The notes beneath the pieces were generated by a model. That model saw nothing but the letters and a program-made list of their open reading frames with translations, was not told the origin of the DNA and did not search any database. Below, one piece after another: positions 45,409 to 53,072 of a stretch of 64,000 bases of DNA (positions are counted from its first letter, which is position 1; the number at the start of each line of letters is the position of its first letter). This DNA is from Roseiarcus sp963737365 (GTDB taxonomy: Bacteria; Pseudomonadota; Alphaproteobacteria; Rhizobiales; Beijerinckiaceae), in NCBI GenBank assembly GCA_963737365.1, contig CAVTSD010000007.1, positions 1,178,001 to 1,242,000 on the forward strand. Direction: 5' to 3'. Both the position numbers and the translations under genes were made by a program.

Positions 45409-46155
45409 TCAGAGTTGCGACCAGCCCCCGTCGACGGGAAGTTCGGCGCCGGTTGTGAAGGTCGCGTCGAACGCGAGGAAGAGGACGGCCTTGGCGACTT
45501 CCTCCGACGTCCCGAAGCGCTTCATCGGATTGGCTTCGCGCATCTGCACGGTGACCTGGGCGGCCACGTCTTTATCGGGAAACGCCTTACTGATGATCGG
45601 CGTGTCGATGGGACCGGGCGTCACCGCGTTGACTCGAATCCCGCGAGGAAGAAGTTCAGCGGCGAGCACACGAGCGAAGGATCGCAGCGCAGCCTTGGCC
45701 CCTCCATATGCGGCGAGGGTGGGCATTCCCTTGACGTTGGCGATCGAGGTGGTGAGGACGACAGAGCCTCCCCGGTTGATCAGCGGCGCGAGCTTCTGCA
45801 GTGCGAAGAACGGTCCCTTAGCGTTCAGGTTGAACATCTCGTCGTACACGGCCTCAGTCGTGTTCTCGAGAGGGGCGAAGAGGCCGAACCCGGCGTTGAC
45901 GAAGAGCAGGTCGAAAGTGTCAAAATCGGCCTTCACCCGAGCGGCGAGGGCATCGATTTCCGTCAATGAGCGCGCGTCGCTGGAAACCACGACCGCGCCC
46001 TTCGCCAGCTCTTTCTGCGCCGATTCCAGGCCAGCCTGCGAGCGACCCGTCACCAGAACGCGCGCGCCCCCATCGAGGAGCATCTTCGCCGTCGCAAGGC
46101 CCATGCCGCTGGTGCCGCCGATGATCACCGCCCGCTTCGCTTCATACCGTTCCAT
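45409..46155 (-). CDS. SDR family oxidoreductase (first)
   Basis: A 248-residue classical short-chain dehydrogenase. It has the cofactor motif IGGTSGMGLATAKML at residue 11, NAGFGLF near 90, and the catalytic Ser and Tyr-x3-Lys in TTSIANVKGMPTLAAYGGAK. Typical closing segment LPVDGGWSQL. The substrate is unknown. The ATG follows AAGGAG. It is preceded by a promoter region with operator-like sequences and a TetR-like remnant on the other strand, as if it had been TetR-controlled. Confidence 0.92.
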   Translation of the reverse strand: MERYEAKRAVIIGGTSGMGLATAKMLLDGGARVLVTGRSQAGLESAQKELAKGAVVVSSDARSLTEIDALAARVKADFDTFDLLFVNAGFGLFAPLENTTEAVYDEMFNLNAKGPFFALQKLAPLINRGGSVVLTTSIANVKGMPTLAAYGGAKAALRSFARVLAAELLPRGIRVNAVTPGPIDTPIISKAFPDKDVAAQVTVQMREANPMKRFGTSEEVAKAVLFLAFDATFTTGAELPVDGGWSQL

Positions 46156-46187
46156 GCGTGCTCTCCTTGCAACGCCAGAGGCGCCTA

Positions 46188-46257
46188 TTTTGAACTGTTT
46201 TGTTTGATAATAGCCGAAGTGGTCGCCGTCAACACTTTTAAACTGAATGTTTCAAAA
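46188..46257. promoter_or_regulatory. Operator-like sequences between first SDR gene and TetR-like remnant
   Basis: At 46236-46257 a 22-base imperfect palindrome has arms TTTTAAA and TTCAAAA. It is identical at 20 of 22 positions to the sequence at 47435-47456 beside the intact tetR gene. A further half-site, TTTTGAACTG, lies at 46188-46197. Position between divergent genes and the duplicated copy suggest a TetR-family operator. Confidence 0.6.
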
Positions 46258-46346
46258 TGCCGTTGGGCTCCGTGGGACGGCCGCGCGGCTCCGCAATTCC
46301 ATGCGGATTTTGGTCACAGCGACCGTTTCGCCGCGACTGCGCTCCT
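46257..46346 (+). pseudogene. Remnant of a TetR-type regulator N-terminus
   Basis: After the operator-like palindrome an ATG at 46257 begins MPLGSVGRPRGS, which is the typical start of TetR-family repressors; the sequence just before it also resembles the start of the intact tetR at 47446 (M-x-QN). Homology fades within about 20 codons, and the frame runs into the end of the second SDR gene on the other strand. No HTH helices remain. It was probably the divergent regulator of the first SDR gene, truncated when the second SDR/TetR unit joined here. Confidence 0.5.
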
Positions 46347-47321
46347 TCAGGACGCCGCGCTCAAGGATACTGGGTGAGACAAGTCGACGCCGGAGATGTT
46401 GACGACGGCCTCCCACGCGGCTTCCTGGCTGGCGCGATCGTGGAGGTGTGGCTGGCGCTGCGCCTCAATGGGGCCTGAGAACTTCCCTTGAGCCGAGGCG
46501 AAGAATTGCCCTGAGACGTCGGTTCCGAACTCCGACGCCTGGAGGTACCGACGGGCCGCCGTCTCCGGCGTCTGATTCATGCCGGGAATGAGGTTCACGA
46601 TCGGGATAAACAGATACTTCAATGCCGGGCCAGCGTTTCGCACCACCTTGGTGGCGGTCGCCCCACCGGGTGAGACAGCGTACACGGCCAGGCCGAAGGG
46701 TAGCCTGCGCGCCAGCGCCGCGACCCACCAAGCGATAATGAGCTTCGCGTCGGCATAGGCATTGTTGGGCGCGTACTTCACGTTCGGCCCGTTGCGAATC
46801 AGGGCTTCCACAGCCGCGGTTCGGTCACCCCGGAAGTATTTGGCCGCGAAGGAGGGCACATCGGTGTACTTGAACATGGGCACGCCCCCTCGGGCAGGCT
46901 CCGCGCCGGCGATAACAATCCGTGCGTTGGGGCTCAACAGGTCGGCCCGGAGCAATCCGACAGTCAGTTGATGATGGCCGATCAGCGGGGCCTGAGAAGC
47001 CTCGACGCCCGCCGCAGTGATCACGCGCGCCTTGCCGGGGACCATCCCGGCATTGAGCAGCAGGAAGTCGATCGGCCGACCTCGCCTGACGAGCTCGGCG
47101 AGCGCGGACTGAACGCTGACCGGCTTGTCCAGGTCCAGCTCCAACGGCGTGAAGACCTTTCGTTTGGTCTCAGCCGCGAGTTGCGCGGCCGTTTCGCGGA
47201 TCTGAGCCGCGCCGCGCCCGGTGATGATGATCTCGGCCCATCCCTCTTCGGCAAGGGCGCGGGCTGCCGCATAACCGAGCCCGGAGGTGGCGCCGGTGAC
47301 GAGAGCGATCGAATGTTCCAT
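46347..47321 (-). CDS. SDR family oxidoreductase (second)
   Basis: A 324-residue short-chain dehydrogenase of the longer retinol-dehydrogenase-like type. It has TGATSGLGYAAARAL at residue 9, NAGMVPG, and the active-site Tyr-x3-Lys as NAYADAK near residue 195. The start at 47321 follows GGAGCTGCC; a TTG at 47339 would add six residues. Divergent from tetR with 124 bases between. The substrate is unknown, but oxidoreductases beside TetR genes are often induced by reactive or xenobiotic compounds. Confidence 0.88.
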   Translation of the reverse strand: MEHSIALVTGATSGLGYAAARALAEEGWAEIIITGRGAAQIRETAAQLAAETKRKVFTPLELDLDKPVSVQSALAELVRRGRPIDFLLLNAGMVPGKARVITAAGVEASQAPLIGHHQLTVGLLRADLLSPNARIVIAGAEPARGGVPMFKYTDVPSFAAKYFRGDRTAAVEALIRNGPNVKYAPNNAYADAKLIIAWWVAALARRLPFGLAVYAVSPGGATATKVVRNAGPALKYLFIPIVNLIPGMNQTPETAARRYLQASEFGTDVSGQFFASAQGKFSGPIEAQRQPHLHDRASQEAAWEAVVNISGVDLSHPVSLSAAS

Positions 47322-47434
47322 GGGCAGCTCCGTGGTCAAGGGGAAGGTCCGGCGTGAGGCCCGCGAGGACAGTGCGGGCTTGCTAATTTCGAACTATTCG
47401 GTTATAAATCGGTGTGATGGTCGTGGTCAAGGGG

Positions 47435-47456
47435 TTTTGAACTGAATGATTCAAAA
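47435..47456. promoter_or_regulatory. TetR-type operator overlapping the tetR start
   Basis: A 22-base palindrome with perfect 7-base arms TTTTGAA and TTCAAAA and an 8-base spacer covers the start codon of tetR (47446). It is 20/22 identical to the copy at 46236-46257. Binding here would block tetR translation-initiation-region transcription and the divergent SDR promoter. Autoregulation is inferred. Confidence 0.65.
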
Positions 47457-48078
47457 TACCGCCAGGCCGCGCGGTCGACCGCGTAGCTTCGACGAGCGGG
47501 ATGCGCTGGAGAAGGCGACCCGGGTGTTCCGGTCGAAAGGCTACGACGGCGTGACGATCGACGATCTCGTCGCAGGCATGGGCGTGGGACGGCCGAGCCT
47601 GTATTCCGTCTTCGGGGACAAGCGGACGATATTCTTGCGCGCCCTTAGGGCGTATGCCGAGGCGAAGGGCGCTCGCGCTGCGAAGGCGCTGTTCTCGCCG
47701 CCAACTCTTCGCGGTTCGCTCGCCGGCTTCCTGAGGCACGCCGTAGACAGTGCGACCGAGGAAGAATCAGCCCCGGGGTGTCTTCTGATCTGCGTGGCGC
47801 CGCTCGTAGACGACGCCGAGGTCCGGCAGTTCCTGCAGGACGCCGTGGCTGCAGGCGCGGCGCTCGTGGAACGCCGTTTCTGCGACGCGATCAGCGCGGG
47901 AGAGCTCCCGCCTGACTTTCCAACAGCCGCGCGAGCGAGCCAGGTCCTCGACCTTGGCCGCGGTCTGACGATGCGTGCACAGATGGGGACATCGCGTAAG
48001 ACGCTCCTCAAAGACGCCGAGGAAGCGGCAGACTTGGTGCTCCTGCCCCGCGCTGGAAATGCGGCGCCAGAACGTTGA
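47446..48078 (+). CDS. TetR family transcriptional regulator
   Basis: A 210-residue repressor. The N-terminal HTH reads RGRPRSFDERDALEKATRVF and continues with YDGVTIDDLVAGMGVGRPSLYSVFGDKRTIFLRAL; the C-terminal half has the helical ligand domain seen in TetR_C_13-like proteins, with one CLLICV segment. It is divergent from the second SDR gene, which it probably controls through the operator at its own start codon. The inducing ligand is unknown. Confidence 0.92.
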   Translation: MIQNTARPRGRPRSFDERDALEKATRVFRSKGYDGVTIDDLVAGMGVGRPSLYSVFGDKRTIFLRALRAYAEAKGARAAKALFSPPTLRGSLAGFLRHAVDSATEEESAPGCLLICVAPLVDDAEVRQFLQDAVAAGAALVERRFCDAISAGELPPDFPTAARASQVLDLGRGLTMRAQMGTSRKTLLKDAEEAADLVLLPRAGNAAPER

Positions 48079-48291
48079 TGCTCGGCGTGGAGGTCGGAGC
48101 GGGCAACTTTCGCTGGTGCCTCTACTCGGCCCCCTCGATCAGGTCAGGCGCGCCGCCAAGCGGAATGTCGCCCCCGCGCACCGGTGAAGGTCGCCGATCG
48201 TTCACCTCGAAGCTGACGAAGCGCAGGTGCGCCCCAAGCGGCCCGCGGCCACGCCGCTATCGAAGTTACATCGCAACTGGGAGATAGGCAT

Positions 48292-48490
48292 TCACTCCTC
48301 TGGCAGCCCGACTTTGCGAACGCCCTCGAACACGGCCGGAAAATTCGGCATATGCTCCATCATCCATTTAACCCTGATCTTCGAGTTCAAACGGCGAACT
48401 TCGGCCAAGACCGCCCTCGCCTCGTCCATCTTGCCGGGCGTCCGCGTAGGCGGCGGCCAAGTTCGTATAAACGAAAAACATGTGTAGGCC
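48292..48490 (-). pseudogene. C-terminal remnant of a TPR-bearing adenylate/guanylate cyclase-like protein
   Basis: The minus strand encodes the end of a TPR region (KMDEARAVLAEVRRLNSKI and MMEHMPNFPAVFEGVRKVGLPEE) that I recognise from the tail of class III cyclase/TPR proteins of Hyphomicrobiales. Just upstream (48490-48440) another frame reads FFVYTNLAAAYAD, the preceding helix, so a frameshift lies between. No cyclase domain is present. This looks like a genuine gene remnant. Confidence 0.6.
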
Positions 48491-48525
48491 CGAGTCGACT
48501 GCCTTGCGACTTTGACTCTAATCGA

Positions 48526-48915
48526 ATGGATGCTGCGATCGAACTCTGGCCATTCTCGTCCGCGTGGGAGACGGCGGAGATCGCGGTGGCGGCTCGACGA
48601 TATGCCCACGCGCCCCTCAAAACGCTAATGCAGCTGGTAGCGGAGGAGGCGGCGCCGCGGAGGTTTGCGAGACTTGTCGCCTTGGTCGACGGCGATCCCG
48701 ATTCCCTTCCGCTGCTCGCCTCTATTGGCGAAGTCGAACTCGACGGCGAGACTGCCAGGATCGACATTTCAATTCTGACCGCCCCGTTTTCCGGGCGGAC
48801 GTTAGGTTATGACGTTAGAGCCGATGAGACTTCTGGACTGCGATGCAGCTTCGCTAGCAAACAAACTTTTGCGCGCTACCCTTGTGCGGGCAGCGCGCGG
48901 AACATCTCGTATTAA
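48526..48915 (+). CDS. Hypothetical protein
   Basis: A possible 129-residue protein beginning MDAAIELWPFSSAWETAEI. It is mixed helical and charged, with LKTLMQLVAEEAAPRRFARL and a beta-rich part (IGEVELDGETARIDISI). No signal peptide, membrane segment or known family was recognised. Its stop interlocks with that of the TPR gene at TTAA (48912-48915). Codon choice looks plausible for this genome, but the lack of similarity leaves the call weak. Confidence 0.4.
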   Translation: MDAAIELWPFSSAWETAEIAVAARRYAHAPLKTLMQLVAEEAAPRRFARLVALVDGDPDSLPLLASIGEVELDGETARIDISILTAPFSGRTLGYDVRADETSGLRCSFASKQTFARYPCAGSARNISY

Positions 48916-49550
48916 AGGGCGTGCGCAGTCTTCAGAGCGTCGGCGAGATCCTCGTAATATTCGCAGTCCTTTGATCCGCAGAGCTTCTGGATTGTCGCCA
49001 ATTGATCTTTGGCGAGGTCGTATTTGCCCTGGATCACATAGGCTTCCCCAAGATATTCACGAACCTGCGCATAATTCGGGTCGAGCGCGACCGACTTGAG
49101 ATAGTAGCCAACGCCTTCCTCCGTCCGGCCAAGTTTGCGCGTCGCGTAGCCGCGATAATTGAGCGCGCGGGGCGTGTTCGGATTGCCGAGCATGTCGAGG
49201 ACGTCGATCGCCTCTTGGTACCGGTCCGCCTTGGCGAGCGAATAGGCGTATTCGGTGAGCTCGGAGTCCGGCAAAACGCCGCTGTGCCGCTCCAGACACT
49301 TGTGGGTTTTCTTGTCCCAAATCTGACCCGGCGCGCATGTGGTGAGATCAGTCTTCTTCATGCTGCCGGTTTTCTTTTCCATCGTGCCGGCGCTCGCGCC
49401 GCTTCCCGCGCTGGCGCCGCTGTTATCGTCGCCCCCTGCCGCCTTGGCCGCGGGCGCGGCGAAACTCAGTCCGATGGCGAAGAGTCCGCAGAAGACGAGC
49501 GATGCAACGCCAGGGTGGCTTTTGTGGGTGGATGAAAAGAGAGCGGTCAT
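48912..49550 (-). CDS. Exported TPR-repeat protein
   Basis: A 212-residue protein with a signal peptide (LVFCGLFAIGLSFAAPAAKA within the first 38 residues), a Gly/Ser/Ala linker, a short Cys pair region (CAPGQIWDKKTHKC) and then three TPR-like helix pairs from about residue 100 (YAYSLAKADRYQEAIDVLDM, YRGYATRKLGRTEEGVGYYL, EYLGEAYVIQGKYDLAKDQL). A last CGSKDC pair follows. It is probably a periplasmic scaffold of unknown partner. Confidence 0.85.
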   Translation of the reverse strand: MTALFSSTHKSHPGVASLVFCGLFAIGLSFAAPAAKAAGGDDNSGASAGSGASAGTMEKKTGSMKKTDLTTCAPGQIWDKKTHKCLERHSGVLPDSELTEYAYSLAKADRYQEAIDVLDMLGNPNTPRALNYRGYATRKLGRTEEGVGYYLKSVALDPNYAQVREYLGEAYVIQGKYDLAKDQLATIQKLCGSKDCEYYEDLADALKTAHAL

Positions 49551-49690
49551 AGTGGTCTTTCCGGTTCGAGGTGGGAGCCCAGAAACGCTTGTGACAGGGT
49601 TTTATTCGCAACAGGTCATTTGTCCAAATCAAGAAAGCGCGCGCCCTGCGCGAGAAACCCGCCGCGACCGAATCGCCGACAACGGCGGCA

Positions 49691-49936
49691 TCACCGAACC
49701 CGCATGCACGCATAGTTGTCGCGGATTTCTGTGTTGAAATATGCGCCCAGCGAATTCTGCCGCAGCATCTCCTCAAGCACCGTTTTCAGCGCATCGTAAT
49801 ATTGATAGACGTCGGTATGATGAAACTCGATCTCCAACATTCGCGATCGAGAATCATAACCGATCGACCGAAAACTCGAGGAATACGCCCGCGGCCGGCG
49901 CATTGAGTTTGAACCAGCGCGCTGAAGGTCGCTCAC
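49691..49936 (-). CDS. KTSC-domain protein coupled to pyrH
   Basis: An 81-residue protein with the KTSC domain: SSSFRSIGYDSRSRMLEIEF, HHTDVYQYY and a C-terminal NSLGAYFNTEIRDNYACMRV. The domain was named after the end of lysyl-tRNA synthetases; its function is not established. The start is a GTG that overlaps the pyrH stop by four bases (GTGA), so it is translated with pyrH. Close coupling to a nucleotide-metabolism gene is unusual. Confidence 0.85.
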   Translation of the reverse strand: MSDLQRAGSNSMRRPRAYSSSFRSIGYDSRSRMLEIEFHHTDVYQYYDALKTVLEEMLRQNSLGAYFNTEIRDNYACMRVR

Positions 49937-50658
49937 GGCATGACGTAGGTTGCGCGTCCTTTGCCGACAAGCGCGGAGGGAATGGCGCCCGGTTCGTTGA
50001 CCGAAAAGACGACGATCGGGATGCCGTTATCGCGCGCAAGAGCAAAAGCGGCGGTGTCCATCACCTGCAACTTGCGGGCGATCGCTTCGTCGTGGGTCAA
50101 GCGATCGAAGCGCGTCGCCATCGGATCCTTTTTTGGGTCGGCGGAATAGATGCCATCGACCTGTGTGGCTTTCATCACCGCATCGCACGAGAGTTCCGCG
50201 GCCCGAAGCGCGGCGCCGGTGTCGGTCGTGAAGAACGGATTGCCGGTCCCGCCGGCGAGGATGATCACCCGATGCTTGACTAGATGGGCAAGCGCGGCCT
50301 GGCGTGAGTATGGTTGGCAGAGCGAAGGCATGGCGACCGCGGATAGCACACGCGCGGGCTGGTCGATCTGTTCGAGCGCGCCCTCCATCGCCAGCGCGTT
50401 CATCACCGTCGCCAGCATGCCGATTGAATCGGCGCGTGCGCGCTCAATCCCTTTATCGGCGCCCTGGAGTCCGCGGAAGAAATTGCCGCCGCCCACAACG
50501 ACTGCGACCTGCACCCCAAGATCTGCCGCCGCCTTCAGATCGCCGGCGATTCGATGGAGAGTCTCCGCGTGCAGGCCATGTGTGTCGGGCCCCATCAGCG
50601 CCTCGCCGGAGAGCTTGACGACCACGCGCTTGAACAAAGGTCGCGGCGCTGTGGCCAT
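49933..50658 (-). CDS. pyrH: UMP kinase
   Basis: PyrH phosphorylates UMP to UDP for RNA, DNA and glycan precursors. The 241 residues carry VVVKLSGEALMG, VVVGGGNFFRG (about residue 57), ILAGGTGNPFFTTDT and IYSADPKKDP. It follows tsf on the minus strand after a terminator, as in the rpsB-tsf-pyrH-frr order, but frr does not follow; a KTSC gene does. Confidence 0.96.
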   Translation of the reverse strand: MATAPRPLFKRVVVKLSGEALMGPDTHGLHAETLHRIAGDLKAAADLGVQVAVVVGGGNFFRGLQGADKGIERARADSIGMLATVMNALAMEGALEQIDQPARVLSAVAMPSLCQPYSRQAALAHLVKHRVIILAGGTGNPFFTTDTGAALRAAELSCDAVMKATQVDGIYSADPKKDPMATRFDRLTHDEAIARKLQVMDTAAFALARDNGIPIVVFSVNEPGAIPSALVGKGRATYVMP

Positions 50659-50721
50659 GCTCTGCCCCCTTCTTGCGATGCGCGCTGCCGCACGATCGCC
50701 GATCCGCCCGTCCTACGCGAT

Positions 50722-50746
50722 AAAAAAAGCGGCCTAGAGGCCGCTT
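50722..50746 (-). terminator. Terminator between tsf and pyrH
   Basis: Reading on the minus strand, an 8-bp stem (arms AAGCGGCC/GGCCGCTT around a TCTA loop) is followed by a run of seven T. It lies 18 bases after the tsf stop, so pyrH probably has its own promoter or depends on read-through. Confidence 0.85.
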
Positions 50747-50763
50747 GACTTGATTGCCAGGCG

Positions 50764-51657
50764 TCAGGCCTCTTCCGCCGTCTTGTCGACGCCTTCGCCG
50801 AGCGCATAGCGGACGAAGCCGGTGACAGCGACCGGCGCGCCGACCGTCTTTTCGGCCTCTTTGATCGCCTGGGCGACAGTCTTGGCCGGATCGTGGACAT
50901 AAGGCTGATCGAGGAGGCAGACCTCTTTATAGAAGGTCTTGAGGCCCGATTCGACGATCTTCTCGATCACGTTTGCGGGCTTGCCGGCGTTCTTCTCCGC
51001 AAGCACGGCGCGCTCGCGCTGAACCGTCGCCGGGTCGATGCCGGCGGCGTCGAGGGCGAGCGGACTTGCAGCGGCGACATGCATCGCGACCTGGCGCCCG
51101 AGCGCGCTGAGCTGCGCGCGGTCGCCTGTGGACTTGAGCGCGACAATGACTCCGATGCGGCCAAGCCCGTCAGCGACCGAGCCATGCACGTAGTGGCCGA
51201 TCGCGCCTTCGGCCACTCGGAGGCCCTGCGCGCGACGCAGCGTCATGTTTTCGCCAATGGTGGCGATGGCGTTGGCGATCGCCTCGGCGACCGTGCCGCC
51301 GCCCGGGTAATGCGCGCCGAGCACCGTCGTCGCGTCGACATCGGGCGCATGGTCGAGAGCGACCGCGAGCACGCCGCGCACCACCGCCTGGAAGTCATCG
51401 TTGCGGGCGACGAAATCGGTCTCCGAATTGACCTCGACAAGGACGCCGACATTGTCCTCGACGGCGACGCCGACAAGACCTTCGGCCGCAACCCGCCCGC
51501 TCTTCTTGGCGGCCTTGGCGAGGCCCTTCTTGCGCAGCCAATCGATCGCCGCCTCGATATCGCCGTCGGTCTCGCTCAGCGCGTTCTTGCAATCCATCAT
51601 GCCCGCGCCGGTCTTCTCGCGCAGATCCTTGACCAGTCCGGCGGTAATGGTCGCCAT
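50764..51657 (-). CDS. tsf: Elongation factor Ts
   Basis: EF-Ts exchanges GDP on EF-Tu during translation. The 297 residues begin with the UBA-like VKDLREKTGAGMMDCKNAL (residues 8-26), then GLVGVAVEDNVGVLVEVNSE and ETDFVARNDDF, and the core domains with CLLDQPYVHDPAKTVAQ near the end. It lies 39 bases downstream of rpsB. Confidence 0.97.
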   Translation of the reverse strand: MATITAGLVKDLREKTGAGMMDCKNALSETDGDIEAAIDWLRKKGLAKAAKKSGRVAAEGLVGVAVEDNVGVLVEVNSETDFVARNDDFQAVVRGVLAVALDHAPDVDATTVLGAHYPGGGTVAEAIANAIATIGENMTLRRAQGLRVAEGAIGHYVHGSVADGLGRIGVIVALKSTGDRAQLSALGRQVAMHVAAASPLALDAAGIDPATVQRERAVLAEKNAGKPANVIEKIVESGLKTFYKEVCLLDQPYVHDPAKTVAQAIKEAEKTVGAPVAVTGFVRYALGEGVDKTAEEA

Positions 51658-51696
51658 ACGTCCCTCTTTCGCTGTTAAGCCGACGCGACCCGAACC

Positions 51697-52728
51697 CTAC
51701 GCCGCGGCCATCAGCTCGCGCGCTTGATCGCTCCACTTGTCGCGCGCGATGCGGCCATTGAACCGGAGGTCGGCGTCGAGCTTCTCGGCGTCCTCCGGCG
51801 TCATCGCGGCGAGCTGCCAATAGTGGAACACGCCATGTTCGTTGAGCTTCTTGACGATCTGCGGGCCGACGCCGGTGAGCTTGGCCAGATCGTCGGGCGC
51901 CCCGCGCGGGGCGGCCAGGAGCTCGAAGTGCTCGGTCAAGGCTTCCGGCTCGGTCGTCGAGGTCCCCAGTTCGGTCGTCTCCGGCAGCGATTCTGCGACG
52001 GGCGCCGCGGCCTCGCCGAGATCAACGCCCTGCGCGCCCTGGCCGCGCGAAATGCCGTCGATCGCCGCGCGGGCGATCAGGTCGCAATAGAGCTGGATGG
52101 CGCGGCCGGCGTCGTCGTTGGCCGGAATCGGAAAGGTGATGCCGTCCGGGTCGCTGTTTGTGTCGAGGATCGCGATCACCGGGATCTTGAGGCGATTGGC
52201 CTCCTTGATCGCGAGCGCTTCCTTATTGGTGTCGATGACGAAGACGAGATTGGGAACGCCGCCCATGTCCTTGATGCCGCCGAGCGCGGTCTCGAGCTTC
52301 TCGCGTTCGCGCGACAGCATGAGCCGCTCCTTCTTGGTCAGGCCTTTCGCGCCTTCGCCCAAAAGCTCGTCGACTTTGCGCAGCCGGGAGATCGAGGCTG
52401 AAATCGTCTTCCAATTGGTCAGCATGCCGCCGAGCCAGCGCGCGTTAACAAAATATTGCGCCGAGCGTTTGGCGGCGGTTGCGATCTCATCTGACGCCTG
52501 GCGCTTGGTGCCGACGAAGAGCACACGGCCGCCCTTGGCGACGGTGTCGGAGACCGTCTTCAGCGCCTGATGGAGCAGCGGCACAGTCTGGGCGAGGTCA
52601 ATGATGTGGATCGAGTTGCGCGAGCCGTAGATATAAGGCGCCATCTTCGGGTTCCAGCGATGCGACTGGTGGCCGAAATGCGCGCCCGCCTCGAGCAGCT
52701 GACGCATGGTGAAATCTGGCAAAGCCAT
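51697..52728 (-). CDS. rpsB: 30S ribosomal protein S2 with C-terminal extension
   Basis: S2 binds the back of the 30S subunit with S1. Residues 1-230 are standard S2: FTMRQLLEAGAHFGHQSHRW, YIYGSRNSIHIIDL, GGMLTNWKTI and PDGITFPIPANDDAGRAI. A further 110 residues follow an acidic linker; the end is a helix-hairpin-like module (DDLAKLTGVGPQIVKKLNEH, then FHYWQLAAMTPEDAEKLD). Such extensions are known in alphaproteobacterial S2. It heads rpsB-tsf. Confidence 0.96.
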   Translation of the reverse strand: MALPDFTMRQLLEAGAHFGHQSHRWNPKMAPYIYGSRNSIHIIDLAQTVPLLHQALKTVSDTVAKGGRVLFVGTKRQASDEIATAAKRSAQYFVNARWLGGMLTNWKTISASISRLRKVDELLGEGAKGLTKKERLMLSREREKLETALGGIKDMGGVPNLVFVIDTNKEALAIKEANRLKIPVIAILDTNSDPDGITFPIPANDDAGRAIQLYCDLIARAAIDGISRGQGAQGVDLGEAAAPVAESLPETTELGTSTTEPEALTEHFELLAAPRGAPDDLAKLTGVGPQIVKKLNEHGVFHYWQLAAMTPEDAEKLDADLRFNGRIARDKWSDQARELMAAA

Positions 52729-53072
52729 GGGAGCTTATCCTTGTCCGGTTGAGCCTCGGCGGATCATGTGAAGCGAAGCGAGCCTCGCCACCGGAGCGGA
52801 ACCTTGAATCAGGAGCCGCATAAAATCCGCCTGTGGAATGGCGCGGCATATAAGCGAGGGCCGCGGGAAAGGCAAGCGCGACAGCTGGACGTTCGCGCCT
52901 CGGCACGGCGCCGGCCTGTCGTCATAGTGTCGCATCCCGCCATCAACGCTCACTTAAGGCAAGCGGCGCAAATTCCGATTGCCTTCACCGCGCCAACCGT
53001 GTTTGACGTTTTTCGCGTCCGTTTGGCCGCTTGGATGCGCAGGTCTCGACAAGCGCCAGCCGGAATTCGCCC

